In this document: positions 37,004 to 47,123 of the stretch, in pieces
Numbering within the stretch: the first letter of the stretch is position 1
Layout: each line of letters opens with the position of its first letter
Assembly: GCA_902519325.1 (NCBI GenBank)
Contig: CABYJU010000002.1
Location: 1-64,000, forward strand
Reading direction: 5' to 3'
Source: an uncultured Pelagibacteraceae bacterium
GTDB taxonomy: Bacteria > Pseudomonadota > Alphaproteobacteria > Pelagibacterales > Pelagibacteraceae
DNA length: 64,000 nt
The notes under the pieces: model-generated
Database searches by the model: none
Told to the model about the DNA's origin: nothing
Seen by the model: only the letters and a program-made list of their open reading frames with translations
Program-made: the position numbers and the translations under genes

Positions 37004-37960
37004 ATGCTTTTATTAATTTTAAAAAGAATTGGACTAGGGCTTATCACTTTATTTATAGTATCGTTAATTACATTTGTAGGTGTTGAAGTTTTACCTGGGG
37101 ATGCATGTACAACATACTTAGAAAGAGAAGCTTATGGAGCAGCTCTTGATGCTTGCATAAAAAGACTTGGTCTAGATGTTCCTGCTTATGAAAGATACTT
37201 GGACTGGGCATCAAATGTTATGAGAGGTGATTTTGGTTACTCTTTAAGTGGAGAAATGCCAATTAATGAAGTACTAGGTCCAAGAGTTAAAAACTCTTTA
37301 GTTTTAGCCTCTGTTTCAATACTCATAGGAATTCCTTTAGCAATTGTATTAGGAATAATAACTGCTCTTTGGAGAGATAAGCTTCCAGATATAATGATCT
37401 CAACTATCACAATTTTTTCAATGACTATTCCTGAGTTTATTAGTGCTACTTTGCTTATTTTAATTGTTGCAATTTGGCTTGGTTGGCTACCAGGCATTGT
37501 GATTATACCATCTGATGCAACTTTTTATGAATTACTCTCAAATATAATTTTACCTGTTGTTGCAATTTCAATGATTATGACTGCACACATGGCAAGAATG
37601 GTACGTTCAAGTGTAATTCAAGTAATGGCTAGTGATTATGTGCAAATGGCAATTTTAAAAGGTGTTCCATATTGGAAAATGGTATTTAGACATGTATTGC
37701 CAAATGCATTATTACCAGCAATAAATGTAGTTGCGTTAACAATTGCTTGGTTACTAGGAGGTGTTGTTGTTACAGAAGTTGTTTTTAATTATCCAGGTTT
37801 AGGTAGATTAGTAATAGAATCTATATCAAATAGAGATTTACCTGTAGTTCAAGCATTAGCAATAATATTGGCATCAATTTATGTTGGAATAAATTTAATA
37901 GCAGATTTAATGACGCTCATGCTTAACCCAAGATTAAAAAGTTTACAGATAAGAAAGTAA
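37004..37960 (+). CDS. DppB-type ABC permease
   Basis: LKRIGLGLITLFIVSLITFVGVEVLPGD; EAA loop KGVPYWKMVFRHVLPNALLPAI. Confidence 0.92.
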   Translation: MLLLILKRIGLGLITLFIVSLITFVGVEVLPGDACTTYLEREAYGAALDACIKRLGLDVPAYERYLDWASNVMRGDFGYSLSGEMPINEVLGPRVKNSLVLASVSILIGIPLAIVLGIITALWRDKLPDIMISTITIFSMTIPEFISATLLILIVAIWLGWLPGIVIIPSDATFYELLSNIILPVVAISMIMTAHMARMVRSSVIQVMASDYVQMAILKGVPYWKMVFRHVLPNALLPAINVVALTIAWLLGGVVVTEVVFNYPGLGRLVIESISNRDLPVVQALAIILASIYVGINLIADLMTLMLNPRLKSLQIRK

Positions 37961-37961
37961 A

Positions 37962-38855
37962 ATGCAGAGTAATTTAGTTACAGAGGATAAACAAAAAAAT
38001 AAGCTAGAAAAGTCTTTTGAGATTTTAAAAACTATGGCCTCCAAGCCTTCTGGATTAATTGGTCTAACAATTGTTTTATTTCATGTAGTTTTAGCATTAA
38101 TAAGCCCTTACATTGCACCATACGATTATAAAGCTATTAGCCCAAATACCATGTTACTTGCACCTTCAGCTGAACATTGGTTTGGAACAGATAGCTTGGG
38201 GAGAGATGTTTTCACAAGAACAATACTTGGAGGGCGAACAGCTCTTACGGTAACTTTCTTTGGATCACTTATAGCTCTTCTGTGGGGAGGTTTACTTGGA
38301 ATTTTTTGTGGTTTAGTTGGAGGTAAAATTGACGATGTTGTAATGAGAGTTGTTGATGCGTTTCTTTCTATCCCTTGGATACTTGCAATGTTATTAATTG
38401 TTTCTCTTTTAGGAACATCAACAGAGGTTTTAATTCCTGCACTAGGTTTTTTTTATGGTAAAGGAATAGTAAGAGTTGCTAGAGCTGCTACTCACGATGT
38501 TATTGCTAAAGACTTTATAGTTTCAGCCAGAGCAAGAGGTCATAGCAACATGTCTATTATTTGGAATGAAATTATTCCAAATGTTAGAGACGCTATATTA
38601 GTAGAAGGTGCAATGAGATGGTCTTGGATGTTATTAGGATTTAGCTCATTGTCATTCTTAGGTTTTGGTGTAAGCCCTCCAACACCTGATTGGGGTTTAA
38701 TGATCTCCAACGCTAGAGGATTGATGTCGTTTGCATACTGGTCTGTAATTGCTCCAATAGTAGGATTAAGTTCATTAATTATTGGAATAAATCTAACTGC
38801 TGATGCATTTGCAAAAGCTTTAGGCATTGATCGTTCAACCAAGGCACCTGTTTAA
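37962..38855 (+). CDS. DppC-type ABC permease
   Basis: HWFGTDSLGRDVFTRTILGGRTAL; ARARGHSNMSIIWNEIIPN. Confidence 0.92.
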   Translation: MQSNLVTEDKQKNKLEKSFEILKTMASKPSGLIGLTIVLFHVVLALISPYIAPYDYKAISPNTMLLAPSAEHWFGTDSLGRDVFTRTILGGRTALTVTFFGSLIALLWGGLLGIFCGLVGGKIDDVVMRVVDAFLSIPWILAMLLIVSLLGTSTEVLIPALGFFYGKGIVRVARAATHDVIAKDFIVSARARGHSNMSIIWNEIIPNVRDAILVEGAMRWSWMLLGFSSLSFLGFGVSPPTPDWGLMISNARGLMSFAYWSVIAPIVGLSSLIIGINLTADAFAKALGIDRSTKAPV

Positions 38856-40883
38856 ATGAATGAAATAATTGAAAGCGTTAAAAATTTATCAATTGGATTT
38901 AACAGTCAGAAGGGCAAACAAATTTCAATACTTAGAAATGTTTCAACCAATATTAAAAAAGGAGAGACTGTAGGGATTGTAGGGGAGTCTGGTTCTGGAA
39001 AAAGCACATTAGCACTTGCTATGATGGGCTATATAAAACAAGGCTTATTTCCTCTTAAGGGTGAATGCCTCTTTAAATCTGAGGATTTATTGAAGATGAG
39101 CAGTAGACAGCTAGAAAAAATTAGAGGTAGAAAAATAGCTATGATACCTCAAAATGCAGGACAAGCACTAACACCAAATTTAAAAATTGGATACCAAATT
39201 GATGAGGCATTAAGATTACATACAGATCTAAACAAAACAGAGAGAGATAAAAAAATTTCTGAGTTACTAAATAAAGTCAGACTTCCTTCACCAGAAACTA
39301 TGGCTTTTCGTTATCCTCACGAGCTTTCTGGAGGACAGCAACAAAGAGTGGCTGTTGCAATGGCATTGGCTGGCAAACCAGATTTACTTTTATTAGATGA
39401 GCCAACTACTGGATTAGATGTTACAACACAAGCGCATGTATTAGAACTATTAAGATTTATAGCAAAAGATACTGGAACATCTATGATCTATGTTAGTCAT
39501 GACCTTGGAGCCATAGCACAAGTCAGTGATAGAATAGTTGTAATGTATGCGGGAGAAATTGTTTTAGAAGGACCAGCAAGAAAAATATTAAAGGAACCTA
39601 TTCATCCTTATACTTATGGATTGTTAAAATCGATACCTAAACTTTCACTAGCTGGACTGCCAGCCTCTATGCCAGGAAGCCAACCTCAGCCTGGAAGCAT
39701 AAATGAAGGTTGTAGTTTTTATGATAGATGTAACTTAGCAACTGATCATTGCAAAAAAAATTCACCAGATCTGGAACATATTAAAGAATTAGATACCAAT
39801 GTCAGATGTTTTAATCATAAAGAATTAATAAACCAAAATAATAATTTACAAACTTCAATAACAAAAAAATCAAATAATAGTGAAGCAATTGAAGTTTTAA
39901 AACTAAAGGATGTTTCAATTAGTTATGCAAAGCAGAAATTTTTTGATCAATTATTAAATAAAATATCTGATCAAAACCCAACAGTTAAAGATATAAATAT
40001 AGATATAAAAAAAGGAGAGACTATTGCTCTGGTTGGAGAGTCTGGAAGTGGTAAGTCTACTATCTTAAAATCAATTGCTGGTTTACTTAAAACAAAAGAT
40101 GGTCAAATTAAATTTGAAAATGATCGTTTATTATCTTCTGATTTAAAAATGAGAAATCCAAATGATCTGCGAGCAATACAACTTATATTTCAAAATCCAG
40201 ATGAGTCATTAAATCCCAACCACACAGTTGAGCAAATACTTTCCCAACCTTTAAAGTTATATTTTAATTTATCAGGAGAAGAATTAAAAAAAAATATTAT
40301 CGATCTACTAAAAAAAGTAAGGTTGGGAGAGTTTTATATGTCAAGATATCCTAGACAACTATCTGGAGGTGAAAAACAAAGAGTTGCTGTTGCAAGAGCA
40401 TTTGCTGCTAAACCAGATATAATTTTGTGTGATGAGGTTACATCTGCTTTAGATGTTTCGGTTCAAGCAGCTGTTTTAAACATATTACAACAATTAAAAG
40501 AAGATCTAGGAACAACCTATGTATTTGTTTCTCATGATTTGGCTGTTGTTAGAGCAATTAGTGATAGAGTTGCAGTTTTATATCAAGGAAGATTATGCGA
40601 AATTGGTCCTTCTCAAAATGTCTACAAATTTCCATCACATCCTTATACTGAAGTATTATTAGGTGCTGTTTTGGAACCAGATCCAGATATAAAACCAAAA
40701 TTAGTAGCTGAGGATATAGTAGAGGAAAAACCCCCTGAGAAAGGCTGTTCTTTTCAAGGAAGATGCCCCAGGAAAATTGGCGATATTTGTAATTTAGAGG
40801 TTCCACCGTGGCAAATAGGTGAAAATGGTAACGCTATTAGATGTCATATTAATATTGATGAATTAGCAAGTTTACAGCAGTAG
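38856..40883 (+). CDS. Fused DppD-DppF-type ABC ATPase (two ATPase domains)
   Basis: Two Walker A (GESGSGKSTLA, GESGSGKSTIL), two signatures (LSGGQQQRVAVAMAL, LSGGEKQRVAVARAF), two oligopeptide C-terminal Cys regions. Confidence 0.93.
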   Translation: MNEIIESVKNLSIGFNSQKGKQISILRNVSTNIKKGETVGIVGESGSGKSTLALAMMGYIKQGLFPLKGECLFKSEDLLKMSSRQLEKIRGRKIAMIPQNAGQALTPNLKIGYQIDEALRLHTDLNKTERDKKISELLNKVRLPSPETMAFRYPHELSGGQQQRVAVAMALAGKPDLLLLDEPTTGLDVTTQAHVLELLRFIAKDTGTSMIYVSHDLGAIAQVSDRIVVMYAGEIVLEGPARKILKEPIHPYTYGLLKSIPKLSLAGLPASMPGSQPQPGSINEGCSFYDRCNLATDHCKKNSPDLEHIKELDTNVRCFNHKELINQNNNLQTSITKKSNNSEAIEVLKLKDVSISYAKQKFFDQLLNKISDQNPTVKDINIDIKKGETIALVGESGSGKSTILKSIAGLLKTKDGQIKFENDRLLSSDLKMRNPNDLRAIQLIFQNPDESLNPNHTVEQILSQPLKLYFNLSGEELKKNIIDLLKKVRLGEFYMSRYPRQLSGGEKQRVAVARAFAAKPDIILCDEVTSALDVSVQAAVLNILQQLKEDLGTTYVFVSHDLAVVRAISDRVAVLYQGRLCEIGPSQNVYKFPSHPYTEVLLGAVLEPDPDIKPKLVAEDIVEEKPPEKGCSFQGRCPRKIGDICNLEVPPWQIGENGNAIRCHINIDELASLQQ

Positions 40884-40940
40884 TTATGACATTTATTTTA
40901 TTTCCTACTCAGTCTCAATTTAATATAAGAAATCTTCTTT

Positions 40941-43163
40941 ATGAAAATAAATAATGTAGTTGTAATTGGTTCTGGAACAATGGGGAGCGGTATAGCTGCA
41001 CATTTATGTAACGCAAATGTTCCTGTTACTTTGTTGGATTTAACTACAGAAATTAGTCAAAAGGCTAAAGAGAGAATAGGAAAATCTAGACCTCCTTTGT
41101 TAATAGATAAATCAAAATTAGATAATATACATGTAGGGAACATTGAAGAAAACTTTGATGTGGTTTCGAATGCAGATTGGATTGTAGAAGCTGTTGTAGA
41201 AAGAATAGATATAAAACATAATATTTACGAAAAAATTTTTAAACATAGAAAAAAAGAGTCTGTTGTTTCATCTAATACCTCATCTATTCCAATAAGTGTT
41301 CTATCAGAAAAATTATCTGAGCAAGACAAAAAGGATTTCTGCATAACTCACTTCTTTAATCCTGTTAGATACATGGATTTACTTGAAATAGTAAAAAGTA
41401 ATGAAAGTGATTTAGATAAAGTTAAACTTTTAAAAAACTTTTGTGAAATAGACTTAGGTAAAGGTGCAATTATCTGTAATGACACTCCAGGATTTTTAGG
41501 TAATAGAATTGGAGTTTACGCAATGCAAATTGCAATGACCGAAGCATTTAATATGAAACTTAGTGTAGAAGAGGCTGATGCTGTCTTTGGCAGACCAATG
41601 GGTATACCTAAAACTGGAGTATTTGGATTGTATGACCTAATTGGTATTGATTTAATGGCAGATGTATTGAAAAGTTTTATTAAAGAATTACCTGAAAGTG
41701 ATCCATTTCAACCTGTAGCAAGAGAAATGCCACTTGTAAAAAAATTAATAGAGACCGGATATACTGGTCGAAAAGGAAAAGGTGGATTTTATAGAATGAA
41801 TAAAGAGGGTGGTAAGAAAATTTTAGAGGCCATCAATCTTGAAACTGGGGAATATTCTCCTTCAAAAAAAATAGATATTAAATCTGAAAAAGTTGATTTA
41901 AAAAAATTAATTAATCGTGGAGATAAATATGGAGATTATGCTTGGTCAGTAATTTCTAAAATAATAAAATATTCTTCTTCATTAGTTCCAGGTATTACAG
42001 ATAAGTTTAATGACATCGATGAAGCAATGAGACTTGGCTTCAATTGGTCTAGAGGGCCTTTTGAAATGTTAAAAGAAATTGGAGTAAATAATTTTTTTCA
42101 AAAAATTGATAATTTTGAGGGAAATAAATTTTTAGAAAATTTATCAAAATCTAAAGATGAAAATTTTTATGGCGAGAGACAACAATATACTGAAATTGAA
42201 ACTTTAGGAAAAATTAAACCAAGAGCCCTTAAACTTGATAAAAATAATTCTGCTGAAATTTACAGATTTCCTGAATTTAACATTGTCGAATTTACAACTA
42301 AAGCAAACGCTTTAGATTATGACTCGATGGACTCTTTAAAAAACGCTACAGACAAGCCATTGATAATTATTAATGAAAGTATGCAGTTTTCTGCCGGTGT
42401 TAATTTAACATATACTATGAATTTTGCAAATAAAGGTGACTTTAAATCAATAGAAAAATTTGTCGGTTATTTTCAAGAAACATGCAAACACTTAAAATAC
42501 TCAAAATTTCCAGTAGTTTCAGCACCATCAGGTCTTACACTTGGAGGAGGTTTTGAAGTTTTAGTTCAAAGTAACTTTGTTGCTTCGCATACAAATATTG
42601 TTGTTGGATTAGTTGAAACATTGGTTGGTCTAGTTCCAGCTGGAGGAGGATGTAAAGAAATGTTATGGAGATGGTCTCAAACAGAAGAGGCAAAAAACGA
42701 TCCAGATTTTGCACCTTTAAAAGTTTTTGATATCATTGGTTATGCAAAAACTGCAACATCTCCAGTAGAAGCTGAACCTCTAAAGTATTTAATCCCTGAA
42801 AATAAAAAAATTATGAGCAGAAATAGTTTATTAAATGAAGCTAGAAAAATTTTGGATCAAAATAAAGAATTTACTCCTCCAAAAGAATGCACATTTAATT
42901 TATCTGGCAAATCTTTAAAAGACAAAATGGTTGGTATGTTAGAAAAACTGTATAACGATAAAATTATATTAGATCATGGAATGATGGTTGGAACAGAGCT
43001 AGCAAATGTTCTAAGTGGTGGTGATACAACTATAGATAAAACGCTTACAGAAGATCAGTTGTTTAAATTAGAGTTAGATGCTTTCATGAAATTAATTGAG
43101 ACAAGTAAAACCCAAGATAGAATTAAACACACATTATCAACTGGAAAACCTCTAGTTAACTAA
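40941..43163 (+). CDS. Bifunctional 3-hydroxyacyl-CoA dehydrogenase / enoyl-CoA hydratase-like (HAD N-terminal, crotonase C-terminal)
   Basis: VVVIGSGTMGSGIAAHLC, FFNPVRYMDLLEIV; C-terminal crotonase region VVSAPSGLTLGGGFEVLVQSNFVAS...PAGGGCKEML; FadN-like domain order. Confidence 0.87.
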   Translation: MKINNVVVIGSGTMGSGIAAHLCNANVPVTLLDLTTEISQKAKERIGKSRPPLLIDKSKLDNIHVGNIEENFDVVSNADWIVEAVVERIDIKHNIYEKIFKHRKKESVVSSNTSSIPISVLSEKLSEQDKKDFCITHFFNPVRYMDLLEIVKSNESDLDKVKLLKNFCEIDLGKGAIICNDTPGFLGNRIGVYAMQIAMTEAFNMKLSVEEADAVFGRPMGIPKTGVFGLYDLIGIDLMADVLKSFIKELPESDPFQPVAREMPLVKKLIETGYTGRKGKGGFYRMNKEGGKKILEAINLETGEYSPSKKIDIKSEKVDLKKLINRGDKYGDYAWSVISKIIKYSSSLVPGITDKFNDIDEAMRLGFNWSRGPFEMLKEIGVNNFFQKIDNFEGNKFLENLSKSKDENFYGERQQYTEIETLGKIKPRALKLDKNNSAEIYRFPEFNIVEFTTKANALDYDSMDSLKNATDKPLIIINESMQFSAGVNLTYTMNFANKGDFKSIEKFVGYFQETCKHLKYSKFPVVSAPSGLTLGGGFEVLVQSNFVASHTNIVVGLVETLVGLVPAGGGCKEMLWRWSQTEEAKNDPDFAPLKVFDIIGYAKTATSPVEAEPLKYLIPENKKIMSRNSLLNEARKILDQNKEFTPPKECTFNLSGKSLKDKMVGMLEKLYNDKIILDHGMMVGTELANVLSGGDTTIDKTLTEDQLFKLELDAFMKLIETSKTQDRIKHTLSTGKPLVN

Positions 43164-43799
43164 TAACTTTATATTTTTAATATAATCCGGTTTTAATACA
43201 TAAGTTGATTTATTTCCCGTTTTAATTTTTTTTAAAGAGTCCATCCCTGCAATTACTCTTCCAATTGGAGTATATTCACCTTGATATATTGGTATATCTA
43301 TTAAAGTAATAAAAAATTCACTATCTTCTGTGTCGAATTGATCTTTCCTAGCAAAAGCCACAGAGCCAGCATTAAATAAAAAATTACTACTAAGCTCAGA
43401 TTTAATTGTTCCTAAACCAGACTTACCAGTTCCTACTTTAGAATAATTTAGATTAGATACATTTCCATATTCAATATCTCCAGCTTGTATTAAAGTATTT
43501 TCTATTACTCGATAAAAAGTTGAACCATTATAGGAACCTCTATTTATTAACTTCTTAAATCGATTTACAGCTTTAGGTGCAATTTTAGGATCTAATTCTA
43601 TTAGAACATTACCGCATTCAACCTCCATAATTGCAATATTCTGCTTATCTTTAAAATCAATGTTATTTAAATCGATTTTTTTTACAAAAAGACATTTATT
43701 ATTTAATATATAAAATGAACCTAAAGTTAAAATAATAAGTAGAATAAGAAAAATAAATAATATTTTTTCAGATAGCGATGGTTTAATTTTTTTTATCAT
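43152..43799 (-). CDS. Membrane-anchored cyclophilin-type peptidyl-prolyl isomerase
   Basis: N-terminal TM; GNVLIELDPKIAPKAVNRFKKLINRGSYNGSTFYRVIENTLIQAGD...FFITLIDIP. Confidence 0.88.
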   Translation of the reverse strand: MIKKIKPSLSEKILFIFLILLIILTLGSFYILNNKCLFVKKIDLNNIDFKDKQNIAIMEVECGNVLIELDPKIAPKAVNRFKKLINRGSYNGSTFYRVIENTLIQAGDIEYGNVSNLNYSKVGTGKSGLGTIKSELSSNFLFNAGSVAFARKDQFDTEDSEFFITLIDIPIYQGEYTPIGRVIAGMDSLKKIKTGNKSTYVLKPDYIKNIKLLVN

Positions 43800-44531
43800 T
43801 CAAAAAATAAACTTTTCATCTATTTCTTTAAGACCATTTATTAAGAAATTTTTCTTCTTAGTTAGAATATTATCTTTTTTAATTAATAGATCTATTTCTT
43901 TAAAGTTTGTTTTTAATAATGAATAAATTTCAGCCATATCTTCTTCGGCTGTGCTCATTGAATATTCTGTTAAAAAGCCTTTCGTAACTTCTAAATCTAA
44001 ACCTAATAAATCAGTACATGTAGAGCATGATGCGTAAGAAAAATCTTTATTATTAAGTTCACTCCATTGATTTTTTTTAAAAAGCTCAGGAAAACTGTTA
44101 TCAATCATATGAAATATTTCATGATGGATCATTCTTTCGAAATAGTTTTGGTTAAATGTTAAGTCTAAGATTAAAGTCCTGAATTTATTATCTGGTATAC
44201 CTCCTGTATTAATGCCTGAAATTTGTAAGTTTTTGCATAGAACTACAAATTTCAAATTTATTTTCTTTAAGAAATTTGAGTTATAATCTCTTAGATTATT
44301 TTGAATTATATTAAATTCACGATCCAAATCACTATTATTTATACCGTTACATTTAATATTATTTGTATCACCTATTACAAAACCTCTTTTCGATACCAAA
44401 TATTTGATACCATTTAAATTATCAACCTTATGAACTTCTAAATTAGGAATCTTAATCAAATTATATATTGCATCTGCATTTACATAAGAAAAATTAAAAA
44501 ATAACAGAAATATTAATATAATGTATCTCAT
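43800..44531 (-). CDS. Secreted putative zinc metallopeptidase of unknown family
   Basis: Signal peptide MRYIILIFLLFFNFSYVNA; HExxH in MIHHEIFHMIDN; downstream acidic AEEDMAEIYSLL. Confidence 0.65.
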   Translation of the reverse strand: MRYIILIFLLFFNFSYVNADAIYNLIKIPNLEVHKVDNLNGIKYLVSKRGFVIGDTNNIKCNGINNSDLDREFNIIQNNLRDYNSNFLKKINLKFVVLCKNLQISGINTGGIPDNKFRTLILDLTFNQNYFERMIHHEIFHMIDNSFPELFKKNQWSELNNKDFSYASCSTCTDLLGLDLEVTKGFLTEYSMSTAEEDMAEIYSLLKTNFKEIDLLIKKDNILTKKKNFLINGLKEIDEKFIF

Positions 44532-44584
44532 TTTAATAATTTTGATGATATTAGATATAATATGAATGTGATAGGATTTATTTA

Positions 44585-44719
44585 ATGAAAAAAAGAAAAA
44601 GAAAAAAAAATATTAATAGAGATCATGAGTCAGTGCCTAAGATGTTTGCAAAAAAATACATATATTTCTATTATCCCTTTTTCTGGATCATTCTAATAAT
44701 ATTCTTATTACTAAAATGA
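44585..44719 (+). CDS. 44-aa basic single-TM small protein overlapping the ureohydrolase gene
   Basis: Hand translation: MKKRKRKKNINRDHESVPKMFAKKYIYFYYPFFWIILIIFLLLK*; TGA overlaps ATG of the next gene (ATGA). Confidence 0.55.
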   Translation: MKKRKRKKNINRDHESVPKMFAKKYIYFYYPFFWIILIIFLLLK

Positions 44720-45669
44720 CAAAGTCTAAAAAACCTATTCAGCCTGTTAGCGGCACAGATGTGCCAAGATATGCGGGCCCTTCTACATTTGCAAGATTAC
44801 CCGAGCTAAGAGATGTAGAAAGTTGTGATGTTGCTATTGTCGGAGTGCCATTTGATTCAGGAACTAGTTATAGACCAGGTGCAAGATTTGGCCCACAAAG
44901 TATTAGACAAGCATCAAGACATTTAAGGACTAATTATCATCCTAATTATGATGTAGAACCATTCAAAGTACAACAAGTTGCAGATGCAGGCGACATTACT
45001 TGCAATCCATTTAATATTGATGAAGCCATCAAACAAATTGAAACAGGAGCAACCGATTTATTAAATAAAGTTGGAGGAATAATAAGCCTTGGAGGAGATC
45101 ACACAATTGCTGTGCCTTTACTTAGAGCAGCCAATAAAAAGAATAATGGACCCGTATCACTTGTTCATTTTGATGCCCATTTAGATACCTGGGATACCTA
45201 CTTTGGAGCACCATATACGCATGGCACTCCATTTAGAAGAGCTCGTGAGGAAAATTTATTTTTAGATGATACCTCTATGCATGTAGGTATAAGAGGTCCA
45301 CTTTATAGCAGAGATGATATAAAAAATGATGAAAGCTTTGGATTTAAAATTATTCATTGTGATGAATTTCAAACAGAAGGAATTGATAAAATCGTTGAAA
45401 GAATAAAAAATAGAGTAGGTGATAATGCATTATATTTGTCCATTGATATTGATGTATTAGATCCAGCATTTGCACCAGGCACAGGAACACCTGAAATTGC
45501 AGGAATGACCACAAGAGAAATGGTAAACGTCCTCAGAGGTTTATCAGGCTTAAATTTGATTTCTGCAGATGTAGTTGAAGTTGCGCCTGCTTATGACCAT
45601 GCAGAAGTAACCTCTCTAGCTGCAGCAACAATTGTTTATGAATTAACAAATTTATTTGCAAAATCATGA
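44716..45669 (+). CDS. Ureohydrolase: agmatinase / guanidinobutyrase-like
   Basis: GGDHTIAVP, HFDAHLDTWD, SIDIDVLDPAFAPGTGTPE manganese-ligand motifs. Confidence 0.9.
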   Translation: MTKSKKPIQPVSGTDVPRYAGPSTFARLPELRDVESCDVAIVGVPFDSGTSYRPGARFGPQSIRQASRHLRTNYHPNYDVEPFKVQQVADAGDITCNPFNIDEAIKQIETGATDLLNKVGGIISLGGDHTIAVPLLRAANKKNNGPVSLVHFDAHLDTWDTYFGAPYTHGTPFRRAREENLFLDDTSMHVGIRGPLYSRDDIKNDESFGFKIIHCDEFQTEGIDKIVERIKNRVGDNALYLSIDIDVLDPAFAPGTGTPEIAGMTTREMVNVLRGLSGLNLISADVVEVAPAYDHAEVTSLAAATIVYELTNLFAKS

Positions 45670-45689
45670 AGAAAGGATAATTTGCGCGC

Positions 45690-47123
45690 ATGATTGAAAA
45701 GAGAAATTTTTATATTAATGGTTCATGGGTACCCCCAAAAAACCCAAAAGATATTGAGGTCATAAATCCAGCAACAGAAAAAAATTGTGCAGTAATTTCT
45801 TTAGGTAGTAAGGAGGATATCAATGATGCAGTTTTAGCAGCTAAAGAAGCTTTTAAAACCTGGGGATTTACCTCTAAAGAAGAAAGATTGTCATTATTAG
45901 AAGTTTTTTATTCATTATATAAAAAAAGATGGAATGATATTACAGATGCAATTATTCAAGAGATGGGAGCACCAAAAGACTTTGCGTCAAAACTACAAAC
46001 AGGAACTGGTGCGAGTCATACAAAATCATTTATTCGTTATCTAAAAGAATTTGAATTCGAAAAACCTTTGGGAGATCATGCAAAAAATCAAAGAATAATA
46101 TACGAGCCTAAAGGCGTGTGTGCTTTAATAACACCATGGAACTGGCCAATAAATCAAGTTACTTTAAAAGTCATTCCTGCATTGGCCTCTGGTTGTACTA
46201 TGATTTTAAAACCTTCGGAACTAGCACCTTTATCGGCAATGATCATAGCTGAGTTAATAGATGAAGCAAAATTTCCGAAAGGTGTTTTTAATTTAGTAAA
46301 TGGAGATGGGGAAATAACTGGAGATGCATTAACAAGTCATCCAGATGTAAATATGATTTCATTCACCGGCTCTACAAGAGCAGGGGCTTTAATTTCTCAA
46401 AATGCCGCAAAGGACTTTAAAAGAGTAAGTCTGGAGCTAGGAGGAAAAGGTGCAAATATTATATTTGAAGATGCTGATGCTGAAGCAATAGAAAGAGGTG
46501 CATTTAGATGTTTTAGAAATTCTGGACAATCATGTAATGCCCCTACAAGAATGCTTGTTGAAAAATCAATTTATAATGAAGCGATAGAAAGACTTAGAAA
46601 ATATGCAAATGAATTTAAAGTAGATGATCCAAATAAAAATGGAGAGCATATTGGTCCTGTAATTTCTGAAACTCAATTCAATAAAATTCAAGGTTTAATT
46701 CAAAAAGGAATAGATGAAGGAGCAAAATTAGTTGCAGGTGGAATTGGAAAACCAAACGGATTAAATGATGGTTATTATGTAAAACCGACAGTTTTTGCAG
46801 ATGTGAAAAATGAAATGGAAATTGCAAGAACAGAAATATTTGGTCCTGTTTTATCTGTTATTCCATTTGAAACTGAAGAAGAGGCAATTAAAATTGCAAA
46901 TGATACTGATTATGGATTAACAAACTATATTCAAACTCAAGATAAGGAAAAGGTACAAAGAGTTGCCAGAAAACTTAGATCTGGAATGGTTGATGTAAAT
47001 GGTGCTGGTATTGCAGTTGATGCACCTTTTGGAGGTTTCAAACATTCTGGAATTGGAAGGGAAGCGGGTAAAGAAGGATTGCTTGAATTTTTAGAAGTTA
47101 AATCTGTAGGTGGTTGGAATTAA
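45690..47123 (+). CDS. NAD(P)-dependent aldehyde dehydrogenase (paralogue of 19838-21271)
   Basis: TPWNWPINQ, ELGGKGANI, SGQSCNAPTRM, EIFGPVLS. Confidence 0.93.
   Translation: MIEKRNFYINGSWVPPKNPKDIEVINPATEKNCAVISLGSKEDINDAVLAAKEAFKTWGFTSKEERLSLLEVFYSLYKKRWNDITDAIIQEMGAPKDFASKLQTGTGASHTKSFIRYLKEFEFEKPLGDHAKNQRIIYEPKGVCALITPWNWPINQVTLKVIPALASGCTMILKPSELAPLSAMIIAELIDEAKFPKGVFNLVNGDGEITGDALTSHPDVNMISFTGSTRAGALISQNAAKDFKRVSLELGGKGANIIFEDADAEAIERGAFRCFRNSGQSCNAPTRMLVEKSIYNEAIERLRKYANEFKVDDPNKNGEHIGPVISETQFNKIQGLIQKGIDEGAKLVAGGIGKPNGLNDGYYVKPTVFADVKNEMEIARTEIFGPVLSVIPFETEEEAIKIANDTDYGLTNYIQTQDKEKVQRVARKLRSGMVDVNGAGIAVDAPFGGFKHSGIGREAGKEGLLEFLEVKSVGGWN

Noticed and set aside
43152-43163. Convergent 12-nt overlap of the FadN-like and cyclophilin genes as a possible frameshift
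   Set aside because: Short convergent overlaps recur in the window (11429-11435, 47120-47123, 55741-55744) and fit genome streamlining.
45683-45690. TGCGCGCA palindrome just before the ALDH start
   Set aside because: Unusual for local AT content but only 8 nt and overlapping the start codon; no supporting context.
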